The notes under the pieces were generated by a model, which was not told the origin of the DNA, searched no databases, and saw only the letters and a list, made by a program, of their open reading frames with translations. Both the position numbers and the translations under genes were made by a program. Shown piece after piece: positions 26,001-34,005 of a stretch of DNA of 64,000 bases. Where the stretch lies: NCBI GenBank assembly GCA_963768715.1, contig CAVYJC010000011.1, positions 248,001 through 312,000 of the forward strand. The letters are read 5' to 3'. Within the stretch, counting starts at the first letter, position 1. Each line of letters opens with the position of its first letter. This DNA is from DATKEJ01 sp963768715. GTDB taxonomy: Bacteria; Bacteroidota; Rhodothermia; Rhodothermales; DATKEJ01.

Positions 26001-26090
26001 TCAGGCCACCTGGAAAACGACAAGGATCATCATCGCGACGACCAGGGCCGCCAGCGCCAGCACCCTAATAAGGTGATTTACTTGATACAT
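26001..26090 (-). CDS. Possible 29-residue single-span membrane peptide
   Basis: A short minus-strand frame reads MYQVNHLIRVLALAALVVAM and ends MILVVFQVA, a single uninterrupted hydrophobic helix with a short polar N-terminus. It lies in the otherwise gene-free 572-base stretch (25708-26279) between purF and the GroES-like gene, in the same orientation. The rest of that stretch shows nothing recognisable. Such short hydrophobic peptides are common but easily arise by chance. No Shine-Dalgarno is obvious. Confidence 0.3.
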   Translation of the reverse strand: MYQVNHLIRVLALAALVVAMMILVVFQVA

Positions 26091-26279
26091 GATGTTAGCG
26101 CAACTGAGCACTGCCTGCGTCGACGGACTGGTGACAACTGGCGAGCGAACCCTTCAGTGCGCCGCGAGAATTGTGTCGAGCACCGGCAAGTAATGAGAGG
26201 GAGTCGTGGAGGCGAATCCAGACTGCGCAACTATTGGAATATAAACGCCTGACGGAAAGATGAAAGGGGTCGAACGAAC

Positions 26280-27776
26280 TTATTCGTTTTCTTCTTTCGT
26301 TGTCCCGACGGCGACCTTGACTGGGTATACAGAGGTGAAGCAGGCGTTGCAGTATCCCTCGGGTCGAGAGTTCGCATCGCGAACGGCGAGCATGAGACCT
26401 TCTGGAGAGAGATACTGGAGGCTGTCTACGCCAAGCCACTTGGTCATTGCACCAACATCCCGATCGAATTTGTTTGCCAGGAGCTCGGCGTGACTGGGGA
26501 AGTCCATTCCATAATGGCACGGGCTCACGACCGGGGGAGAGGTTACTCTGAAATGGACCTCCCTCGCGCCGGCCCCGCGGATCATCTTCACCAATTGTTG
26601 GCAGGTCGTGCCTCGGACAATTGAGTCGTCGACCATGACAACGACGCGGTCTTTCAGAACGCCCTTTACCGGATTGAACTTACAGCGCACCTTCATCTCA
26701 CGGGTGTTCTGGCTCGGAGCGATGAAGGTTCGACCGATGTAGTGATTGCGGATCAGGCCGATCTCGTGCTTACAGTCATGGCCGAGTTTCTGACACTCCG
26801 AGACGAAGCCGAGTGTGGCGGTGTTTGACGAGTCAGGCACCGAAATAACGATTGTTGACTGTCCGGTCGGATCCTTGGGGACCGGAGCTTCATGGGCGAG
26901 CTGCTTGCCAATCTTCCTCCGAACCTTGTCTGTCATTTCCCCGAACACCATCGAGTCGGGTCGGGCGAAGTAGATGTACTCGAATATGCACTGGTGAACG
27001 CCACCCTGGGCGCTCAATCGATAGCTCCTGAAGGAACCCGTCGAAGCGCCATCGCGGTCAATCACGATCACTTCGCCCGGCTCGATGTCTCTGACATACT
27101 CTGCGCCAATGATGTCGAACGCGCAGGTTTCGCTGGCGACACAGTAGGAGGCGCCCTCCGGATCGTCCGGGTCTCCAAGTCGGCCAAGTGCCAACGGGCG
27201 AAATCCGTTTGCGTCCCTGGCTGCGACGAGGGCATTGTCCGTCAATAGAACCATCGAGTAGGCGCCCTCCACCTGGTTTAGGGCGTCAATGATCTGATCG
27301 ATGGGGTCCTTTCGCAGGCTGTGAGCAATCAAGTGCAGCACGAGCTCGCTGTCGGTGCCGGTTTGAAACAGGGTCCCCTGATCAACGAAGCGGGCGCGCA
27401 GTTCGCGCGTGTTGGTCAGATTTCCGTTGTGGGCAATGGCCAGGTTGCCGTCTCGGTAACGAACGACGAACGGCTGAATGTTGGCAGGGTTGTCGGCGGA
27501 CCCGCTCGTCGAGTACCGATTGTGGCCAATGGCAGAGGAGCCGAGCAGCTTCGTTTCGAAAAGGGAGGGATCTGAAAACACGTCGAGGACGAGTCCGAAG
27601 CCCTTGTGGACCGGCATGATAGGCCGCTTCTTCCGCTCATCGAATGTCAGCGTGGCTATTCCGGCGGACTCCTGCCCCCGGTGTTGAAGCGAGTGGAGGC
27701 CGAAGTAAGTCAGGCGCGCCGCATCAGAAGCATTGTAAATGCCGAATACGCCGCAATACTCCTTTGGTCGATCCAT
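26280..27776 (-). CDS. purF: Amidophosphoribosyltransferase
   Basis: The 498-residue protein starts MDRPKEYCGVFGIYNA. The nucleophilic Cys (Cys8) follows a seven-residue propeptide that must be removed, as in the Bacillus type. The class II glutamine amidotransferase domain (GLHSLQHRGQESAGIA, IGHNRYST) is followed by the phosphoribosyltransferase domain with the PRPP loop VVMVDDSIVRGTT and by Cys-rich positions (CHYGMDF, GYCNAC) that bind an iron-sulfur cluster in this type. It makes phosphoribosylamine, the first step of de novo purine synthesis. The upstream YfiM-like gene ends one base before its ATG, so the two are co-transcribed. Confidence 0.96.
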   Translation of the reverse strand: MDRPKEYCGVFGIYNASDAARLTYFGLHSLQHRGQESAGIATLTFDERKKRPIMPVHKGFGLVLDVFSDPSLFETKLLGSSAIGHNRYSTSGSADNPANIQPFVVRYRDGNLAIAHNGNLTNTRELRARFVDQGTLFQTGTDSELVLHLIAHSLRKDPIDQIIDALNQVEGAYSMVLLTDNALVAARDANGFRPLALGRLGDPDDPEGASYCVASETCAFDIIGAEYVRDIEPGEVIVIDRDGASTGSFRSYRLSAQGGVHQCIFEYIYFARPDSMVFGEMTDKVRRKIGKQLAHEAPVPKDPTGQSTIVISVPDSSNTATLGFVSECQKLGHDCKHEIGLIRNHYIGRTFIAPSQNTREMKVRCKFNPVKGVLKDRVVVMVDDSIVRGTTCQQLVKMIRGAGAREVHFRVTSPPVVSPCHYGMDFPSHAELLANKFDRDVGAMTKWLGVDSLQYLSPEGLMLAVRDANSRPEGYCNACFTSVYPVKVAVGTTKEENE

Positions 27777-28352
27777 TTAGTTCGAAATCATTATTACGAA
27801 GCCAGCACTGAGGATACCCCCAGCGTTGGCCAGGAGATCCTGCTCGGAGAAACAGTCCTTGTCTGAGATCTTCCAGTCATAGATCTCTTTTCCTACGCCG
27901 ACCGCCCCCGCAAGGGCTGCCGAAAGGAGAAATGCTCTCGTTTTCGACACATTAAACGTCGATTCGATGAAGAGTTGCAGTCCGAGCGTGGTTGCAAAAA
28001 ATATGGCGGCGTGCCGCACCTTGTCACGCCCACCCCAGCTGGCACAGTTCGGATCCTTTGCAATTCGCGATTCCTGAAGACTCACAAACGGGCCCGACAG
28101 CACGGCAAGTCGCCCAAGTGTGGAAATCGAGAGGTCATCCGCGAGGACGCTATTCGTCGGCATGTGACCGAGTCCGCCGAGAGTAATGCTCCGCCCAATG
28201 TACGGCTGATTGTCAGGAGAACTTGGATCGAGGACGTAGCAGCCATCCGCGCGGGTCGTGGATGCGGTCATCAGGACGACGCAGAGAATACCCATTGGTA
28301 ACAAGAACAGACGGCGCGGGATGAGGCGCCGAGCAAAGGCTGGTGGTGTCAA
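27777..28352 (-). CDS. Exported YfiM/VanZ-like protein of unknown function
   Basis: The 191-residue protein has a signal peptide (LFLLPMGILCVVLMTASTTRADG). The C-terminal half has DKVRHAAIFFATTLGLQLF, GVGKEIYDWKISDKDCFSEQD and NAGGILSAGFVIM. The spaced pattern DKxxH - GxxKExxD - SxxD - NxxG is that of the YfiM/DUF2279 and VanZ-like membrane families, whose activity is not established. Two or three membrane segments lie in that half. It abuts purF (stop at 27777, ATG at 27776). Nothing ties it to purine synthesis beyond the shared transcript. Confidence 0.65.
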   Translation of the reverse strand: MTPPAFARRLIPRRLFLLPMGILCVVLMTASTTRADGCYVLDPSSPDNQPYIGRSITLGGLGHMPTNSVLADDLSISTLGRLAVLSGPFVSLQESRIAKDPNCASWGGRDKVRHAAIFFATTLGLQLFIESTFNVSKTRAFLLSAALAGAVGVGKEIYDWKISDKDCFSEQDLLANAGGILSAGFVIMISN

Positions 28353-28486
28353 CCTAGCGCCTCCATCCAGAACGAGATCATTTCTCCAGGTCGTTTCTTC
28401 AACACAGCTCTGATACGTGACGATCCCCCAGTGTTCGGCCCAAAGATAAGGCGAAGACCGGATACGACCTCATATCGTTGCCTTGA

Positions 28487-29872
28487 CTAGAAATACTGTC
28501 CCGTTGCGACGATGTAAACCAGGATCAAGATCATGGCGAGAGGACAGACGTAGCGGATGAGGAATCCCCACACATTCCCAAGCGGCACGGGATGGCCGCC
28601 CTCTTCGAGGGACTCCAATGCCTTTGGGATGCCCCACTTCCAGGCAACGAAAATGCAAGTCAGCATCGCGCCGACGCTGAGTGAATAGTTGCCCCAGATA
28701 TTGTTCTGGAGTGTCAGCCAGTCAATTCCGATCTCCGGCAGCGACGAGAACAGGTCACTGGCACCCTGTGAGAGTGCGGACGGAATGGCGAATAGGAAGC
28801 ATGCTCCTCCGATCATCCACGAGGCTCGGTTCCGACTCCACTTACGTTCGTCGATGAAATACGAAACGACGACTTCGAGAAGACTGATCGTCGATGTGAG
28901 TGCCGCAATGGCGAGGAGCGCATAAAAAGCCACAGCGAAGAGTGTGCCACCCGCCGGAAGTGTATGGAAAATGGTGGGCAGAACGACGAATACGAGTCCG
29001 GGCCCGGCGCCGGGATCGACACCCGCGTAGAAAAGTGCGGGGAAAATGATGAGGCCGGCCAGAACAGCGATGAGCGTGTCGAAAAGCGCGACGGAAGCGC
29101 CGGCAAATGACAGGTTTTCATCAGCCGGGAAATACGATCCGTACGTGATCATGGCGCCCATGCCGAGGCTCAAACTGAAGAGCGCCTGACCCAGCGCGCT
29201 CATCACAACCCCGATGTTCACTTTGCTGAAATCCGGTCTGAATAGGTACTCGAGTCCCTGCATGCCGCCGGGAAGTGTGAGCGCGCGAATCGCCAGCAGG
29301 AGCAGGATGCCGAACAGCAGCGGCATCAGAATCTTCGTGGCTCGCTCGATACCGTCTGACACGCCACCTCGGACGATGAGGATGGTCATGAGCATGAAAA
29401 TGCCTGTCAGGAGAATCGAGTAAGCGCCGTCACCTACGAGGCCGAGGAAAACACTGTTGCTCTGGTCTGCAGCGATCGCGACGCCGAACGCGCCGGTTGC
29501 CGCCTTGTAGAGATACCCAATCGTCCAACCGGCAACCACGCTGTAAAAGGCGAGGATAGCAAAGCCTGTAAATACGCCAAGACCCCCGACCACAGGCCAC
29601 CAGGTTCCCGGGACCAGCGCCTTGAAGGCGCCAACCGGATTGCGCCGTGTCTTTCGTCCGATCGACAACTCGGCAAGAATGACGGGAACGCCGACCAATA
29701 GAACGAATCCCAGATAAATCAGCACGAAGACGCCGCCACCTCCTTCTCCAGCCGAATAGGGGAAACGCCAGATGTTTCCTAGCCCGATGGCCGACCCGGC
29801 CGCCGCCAGGATAAACCCCATCTTACTGCTCCACTGGCCGCGGTCTGTTGAAGGTGTCGTTGACATGGTCAA
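28487..29872 (-). CDS. Sodium-dependent transporter, NSS (neurotransmitter:sodium symporter) family
   Basis: The 461-residue protein has about eleven to twelve membrane spans. The first bears the family hallmark GFILAAAGSAIGLGNIWRFP followed by GGGVFVLIYLGFVLLVGVP, with the unwound Na+/substrate site of TM1. GMGAMITYGSY and FYALLAIAALTSTISLLEVV match TM6/TM8 regions. It probably takes up amino acids with sodium across the inner membrane. Substrate unknown. A second member of the family lies at 57907-59430. It is transcribed alone, with spacers of about 130 bases on both sides. Confidence 0.93.
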   Translation of the reverse strand: MTMSTTPSTDRGQWSSKMGFILAAAGSAIGLGNIWRFPYSAGEGGGGVFVLIYLGFVLLVGVPVILAELSIGRKTRRNPVGAFKALVPGTWWPVVGGLGVFTGFAILAFYSVVAGWTIGYLYKAATGAFGVAIAADQSNSVFLGLVGDGAYSILLTGIFMLMTILIVRGGVSDGIERATKILMPLLFGILLLLAIRALTLPGGMQGLEYLFRPDFSKVNIGVVMSALGQALFSLSLGMGAMITYGSYFPADENLSFAGASVALFDTLIAVLAGLIIFPALFYAGVDPGAGPGLVFVVLPTIFHTLPAGGTLFAVAFYALLAIAALTSTISLLEVVVSYFIDERKWSRNRASWMIGGACFLFAIPSALSQGASDLFSSLPEIGIDWLTLQNNIWGNYSLSVGAMLTCIFVAWKWGIPKALESLEEGGHPVPLGNVWGFLIRYVCPLAMILILVYIVATGQYF

Positions 29873-29992
29873 TGGATTTGGATGGATTCAAGGATGACCT
29901 GGGGCGCCGATTGTGGACGCAATAACAAGGAACGCTCACTAAAAAGCAAGACAGTCGACAGACGCACCCATTCAAATGGCGTTTCGTTTCAT

Positions 29993-31357
29993 TCAGTCAA
30001 GCCGGCGGAGCTGCACCTTGACGCGCCCGATGCGATGGTTGACGACGGATTCGACAGTCAATAGGAGATTCTCGAAGGTCATCTGGTCTCCTTCGCTCGG
30101 GATCGATTCCGTGAGGTGGAACACGAGACCACCCAGCGTTTCAAAGCCAAACTGCGTGGTGTCGACCAAGTCCTCCTCTCCGGCATCCAGCTCGCGTGCA
30201 AGAGCTTCGTTCAGGTCGTCGAGGTCGATTTTCGCATCCGCCACGATCGTATCAGGGGCGACTCTGCGAAACAGGGGCTTTTCGTGGTAATCGTACTCGT
30301 CCTGGATGTCACCGACGATCTCTTCCAGCACATCCTCGAGTGTCACCAGACCGGCCGTACCACCGTACTCGTCGACCACGATGGCGACGTGCGTCCGCTT
30401 CGTCTGAAAATCGCGCAAGAGCGCATCCAGTTTCTTGCCTGCCGGCACGATCAACGGTTTTCGTGTGATCGACTCCCAGTCGAACCTGTGCGATCCGTTC
30501 GAAGGGCCGAGGAAGGGGATCAGATCTTTTGCATAGATGACGCCCTGTATGTTGTCGAGATCATCCTTGTACAGGGGAAGTCGCGAATGGCCGCTCGAAC
30601 GGATGATGTCCAGCACTTCCTCGTACCCGGCTGTGTCGGGCACCGCGACGATGTCCATGCGGCTGATCATGATTTCGCGCACGGCGGTATCGCCCAACTC
30701 CACGATGGAGTGAATCAACACCCGCTCATCCTCAGCAAGCCCGCCATGGGCCTCTCCGACCTCGGCGATGCGCTTAACGTCGAGCGTCGTGAGCGAGTCG
30801 CGCGCCGGGAGCCTTCGCTGGACGAAGTGTGTCAGGCCGCTCACCGATTTTGATAAGGGCTTCAGTGCGTCGTGAAATAGTTTGAGGGGACCCGATGCGA
30901 ATCGGCTATAGCGAACCGTGTGATTGGCGGCCGTCAGTTTGGGCGACATCTCACCGACGATGAGGAGAACGAATGTCACCACGATGACTTCGCCGAAAAT
31001 GAAGGCCGTGCGGCTCCATTCGAACGCATGGGCTAGCTGGAGTGTGATAACGGCCGCCAATGTGACAGCCGCCACGTTAATCACGTTGTTGAGGATAAGG
31101 ATGGTAACCAGGAGCGATTCGGCGTGATCTAGGAGATAGAGCACGCGTTCGCTCGCTCGATCCGCCTTCTTTCTGAATGACTCGATTTCGCCGTCGTCCA
31201 GCGAAAACAATGCCACCTCGGAACCTGAGACAAACGCCGAGGCGAGGAGCATCAGTCCGAAAATGATGATCTCAATCGTGAGCGTCGACGGCGCGGCCGC
31301 CAGATCAGCTTCGAAACTTTGCAGAAAGAGCAGTAACGACGGTGGGTCAGGGTCCAA
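29993..31357 (-). CDS. CorC/HlyC family protein (CNNM, CBS pair, transporter-associated domain)
   Basis: The 454-residue protein has an N-terminal CNNM (DUF21) domain with about four membrane segments (IIIFGLMLLASAFVSGSEVA; SLLVTILILNNVINVAAVTL), two CBS motifs at about residues 215-330 (MISRMDIVAVPDTAGYEEVL; KPLIVPAGKKLDALLRDF, HVAIVVDEYGGTAGLVTLED) and a CorC_HlyC domain at the end. It belongs to the group linked to magnesium/cobalt efflux or membrane-ion homeostasis; older annotations call it hemolysin. No GldE-type gliding partner is evident nearby. The predicted start gives MDPDPPSLLLFLQSFE. Confidence 0.92.
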   Translation of the reverse strand: MDPDPPSLLLFLQSFEADLAAAPSTLTIEIIIFGLMLLASAFVSGSEVALFSLDDGEIESFRKKADRASERVLYLLDHAESLLVTILILNNVINVAAVTLAAVITLQLAHAFEWSRTAFIFGEVIVVTFVLLIVGEMSPKLTAANHTVRYSRFASGPLKLFHDALKPLSKSVSGLTHFVQRRLPARDSLTTLDVKRIAEVGEAHGGLAEDERVLIHSIVELGDTAVREIMISRMDIVAVPDTAGYEEVLDIIRSSGHSRLPLYKDDLDNIQGVIYAKDLIPFLGPSNGSHRFDWESITRKPLIVPAGKKLDALLRDFQTKRTHVAIVVDEYGGTAGLVTLEDVLEEIVGDIQDEYDYHEKPLFRRVAPDTIVADAKIDLDDLNEALARELDAGEEDLVDTTQFGFETLGGLVFHLTESIPSEGDQMTFENLLLTVESVVNHRIGRVKVQLRRLD

Positions 31358-31472
31358 TGCTGGAGATTATCCTCGTTGGTTTGTTTAACGTCAAGATACG
31401 TACCGGATCCGCTTGCCCAATGGAGCTTCGAGATTTACTCCGGTGTTCAAATATATGTTGCGCGCCGCAACC

Positions 31473-32474
31473 TCACGTGCCGGCGGGGTCGCTCGCGATC
31501 CGGGCGGCTTCGATGCGATCGGCGAACGGGATCAGGTCCGCGGACAAATCCTCTGTGCTCAGGCCTTTCGCCGGCAGACGGTACACGTTTGATTCCTCGC
31601 GCTGACCGAGGCCGTAGGCGTACGTCTTGTCGTAGTACCCGAGGAGGATTTCACAGGCGGCTGCCATTTCCCCTGCCCGGACGAACTCTATGGCTTCCTG
31701 CGCGCGCACTCCTCCGAGCCGACGTTCAATTCGACTGATTGCGTCAACCAGGGCGTCGCGATCTGCCAATCCATAGTCAGCCACCAGATGAGCGCATCGT
31801 TCTTCCATCGACCGATCAACGAAGATACAGCTGGACGTCCGCATCCCGCCCCAGAGACCCTCCGGAAGCATGCAGCGACCGATGCGGCGGCTTTCGTCCT
31901 CGAGCCAAAGTCGCCGTTCCGGGTCGGTCCGTGACAGCGCGACGCCCAATTCGTTCTCGAACTGCTGCTGGGTTGGCTGCTTGTCAAGTCCGATCGAACC
32001 GAACGCGGAGCCTTTATGGTTTGCGAGTCCTTCCAGATCAATCACCTGCTCGCCGCGCGTCTGAAGACCCTGCAGGATATGCGTCTTGCCGCTGCCCGTC
32101 ATCCCGCCGAGTATCGTGATCTTTCTCTCCCTCGAGAATTCCGTCAGCGCGAACTGCCGGAACGCCTTGTAGCCGCCCCTCAGGGTGGATGCTTCGAACT
32201 CCCCCGAGAAATTAAGCAGCCATGCGACGCTCTCGCTGCGCATGCCGCCACGCCAGCAGTGCACGAGCACAGGGCCTGTCGGGACCACTGCCTTGAGGTC
32301 GTCGATCATCTCGTTCATGCGCGGTCCCACCAAATCCATACCGACACGGGTGGCTTCCTGACGCCCCGCTTCGGCATACGTCGTCCCGATCAGCGCCCGT
32401 TCATCATTCGAGAACAGGGGGAGATTCACGGCGTTCGGAATATGTCCCGCGTAGAATTCAGCGGACGTCCGCAC
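31473..32474 (-). CDS. selU: tRNA 2-selenouridine synthase (rhodanese + P-loop), N-terminus unresolved
   Basis: The first usable GTG is at 32474, giving 333 residues, but coding clearly continues upstream: the frame before it reads LEVDEFVRLSADRPVVDV, the start of the rhodanese domain. That extension has no ATG, GTG or TTG before a stop at about 32580; only a CTG at 32549 is in frame. Either the start is non-standard or there is an indel. The rhodanese catalytic Cys is in LVHCWRGGMRSESVAWLL, and the P-loop is ILGGMTGSGKTHIL. SelU (MnmH) exchanges sulfur for selenium, via geranylation, at U34 of some tRNAs. No selD is in the window. Confidence 0.88.
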   Translation of the reverse strand: MRTSAEFYAGHIPNAVNLPLFSNDERALIGTTYAEAGRQEATRVGMDLVGPRMNEMIDDLKAVVPTGPVLVHCWRGGMRSESVAWLLNFSGEFEASTLRGGYKAFRQFALTEFSRERKITILGGMTGSGKTHILQGLQTRGEQVIDLEGLANHKGSAFGSIGLDKQPTQQQFENELGVALSRTDPERRLWLEDESRRIGRCMLPEGLWGGMRTSSCIFVDRSMEERCAHLVADYGLADRDALVDAISRIERRLGGVRAQEAIEFVRAGEMAAACEILLGYYDKTYAYGLGQREESNVYRLPAKGLSTEDLSADLIPFADRIEAARIASDPAGT

Positions 32475-32618
32475 GTCGACTACGGGCCTGTCGGCCGACA
32501 GGCGTACGAACTCGTCTACTTCGAGAGTGGCAGATCCTTGGTTGACCAGAGGTCTATATGGATTCGTTCAAGGGCACAACGTTTGGTGAAGATAGGGACG
32601 AAAGCGCAGAAGGCGCGA

Positions 32619-32999
32619 TCAAGCCGCGGCGGATTCCTCGACGATCGGCTCGCTCAACGAGGCCCCGTTTCCGCCCAACAGGACCATCTCTCGAGCCTTC
32701 ACCTCGGTGATCCATCGGGTGTTTCCGTTCGGATCCTCGAATGAGCGCGACTGAAGCGTGCCTTCGAAATACGCCTGGTCTCCCTTCTTCAGGTACTGAT
32801 TGCAGACTTCCCCGAGCTTCCCCCAGACGACCAGGTTGTGCCAGTCGGTCCGTTCCGACCATTTGCCTTCCGAGTCTTTGAACGAATTATTCGTCGCGAG
32901 ACGAATGTTACAGACGGGCGTGCCGTTCCCCGTGTACCTGAGGTCGGGGTCCTTGCCAAGACGCCCGAGGAGCGAAACGCGATTCACTGATTTCGACAT
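32619..32999 (-). CDS. ssb: Single-stranded DNA-binding protein, short form
   Basis: The 126-residue protein is a single OB-fold: SVNRVSLLGRLGKDPDLRYT, ATNNSFKDSEGKWSERTDWH, LKKGDQAYFEGTLQSRSFED. It ends GASLSEPIVEESAAA soon after the fold and lacks both the Gly/Pro-rich linker and the acidic DDDIPF tip used to dock repair and replication partners. The frame is uninterrupted, so this is either a paralogue of the housekeeping SSB or a clade with a shortened tail. It is divergent from mazG (119-base shared spacer) and lies upstream of selU on the same strand. Confidence 0.9.
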   Translation of the reverse strand: MSKSVNRVSLLGRLGKDPDLRYTGNGTPVCNIRLATNNSFKDSEGKWSERTDWHNLVVWGKLGEVCNQYLKKGDQAYFEGTLQSRSFEDPNGNTRWITEVKAREMVLLGGNGASLSEPIVEESAAA

Positions 33000-33118
33000 G
33001 ACCTTCTCTCCGTAGTGTTTGGTTGCAGTTGCCGGCTTTTTGCCGGAGGTCTACACATAAAGACACTCAAGAGGCGAAATCATAACTTCGATGGTCGCAA
33101 AACAAACCGGCACCAGAC

Positions 33119-33946
33119 ATGCATCATGATCCCGATCTCGAACGCGCGGCTGATTTCAATTCCTTCGTGGCGCTTGTCCGTCGCCTGAGAAAGGAGTGCC
33201 CCTGGGACCGTGAACAGACCCACGACTCGATGCGCACGGCCTTTATCGAAGAGGTTTACGAGGCGGTCGATGCCATTGATCGACGCGACTGGACGGACCT
33301 GTCCAAGGAGCTGGGTGACGTCCTTCTCAACGTTGTTTTCCAGGTTGTCCTGGCAGAGGAGGAAGGGCGTTTCGACATCTCAGATGTATTGCGGCAGGAG
33401 ACCGGCAAGCTCATCTTTCGGCACCCTCACGTTTTCGGCGACGAGACCGCGGAAGACGCCCACGAGGTTCTTCGAAAATGGGAGCACCGCAAGTCGCTCG
33501 AGTCCGATCGAGAGTCCGTGCTCGATGGTGTGCCGCGGGAGCTTCCGTCGCTGCTGTTTTCGGAGCGCGTGCAGGCCAAGGCGGCCCGGGTCGGATTCGA
33601 TTTCCCGACGATGAAGGAGGCTTGGTCGAAGGTGGAGGAGGAGATGGGCGAGCTGCTGGCGATCGACCCGAACGAGACAGAACGATGGGAAGAGGAGCTG
33701 GGAGACCTGCTCTTCTCACTCGTGAACATGGGACGACTCAACGGCGTTTCGCCTGAGATGGCGCTGCGGGAAACAAACGAGAAATTCGGGCGCCGATTCC
33801 GGTACATCGAGGCCCGACTGAGCGAAAAAGGGCTGACGCCGAGGGAGGCTTCGCTGGAGGAGATGGATGGGCTTTGGGAGGCATCTAAGTCCGTAGTCCT
33901 AGTCCGTAGTCCGTGTCGTCCGTGGTCCGTGGTCCGAAGTCCGTAG
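33119..33946 (+). CDS. mazG: Nucleoside triphosphate pyrophosphohydrolase MazG
   Basis: Two MazG repeats are present. The first has CPWDREQTHDSMRTAFIEEVYE and ELGDVLLNVVFQ with the metal-binding EExxE-D pattern; the second has EEEMGELLAI and WEEELGDLLFSLVNMGRL. The enzyme hydrolyses NTPs to NMP and PPi and helps limit misincorporation and stringent-response nucleotides. The family normally ends near EEMDGLWEASKS; the last 17 residues (VVLVRSPCRPWSVVRSP) are translated from a GTCCGTA heptamer array, and the stop TAG is itself part of a repeat unit. It is convergent with the trans-sulfuration gene. Confidence 0.93.
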   Translation: MHHDPDLERAADFNSFVALVRRLRKECPWDREQTHDSMRTAFIEEVYEAVDAIDRRDWTDLSKELGDVLLNVVFQVVLAEEEGRFDISDVLRQETGKLIFRHPHVFGDETAEDAHEVLRKWEHRKSLESDRESVLDGVPRELPSLLFSERVQAKAARVGFDFPTMKEAWSKVEEEMGELLAIDPNETERWEEELGDLLFSLVNMGRLNGVSPEMALRETNEKFGRRFRYIEARLSEKGLTPREASLEEMDGLWEASKSVVLVRSPCRPWSVVRSP

Positions 33947-34000
33947 TCGCCCGTCACGTCGCACCACGGCACGCCGCACGCCGCACGTCGCACGCCGCCC
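33887..34000. repeat. Degenerate heptamer arrays, units GTCCGTA then GCACGCC
   Basis: GTCCGTA-type units (AGTCCGT, AGTCCTA, GTCCGTG, GTCCGAA) run from the mazG C-terminus to about 33948. They are followed by GCACGCC-type units (GCACGCC, GCACGCC, GCACGTC, GCACGCC) to 34000, five bases before the stop of the convergent gene. The array thus fills the whole gap between the two genes. The same GTCCGTA unit occurs again at 46016. Confidence 0.85.
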
Positions 34001-34005
34001 TGCCC

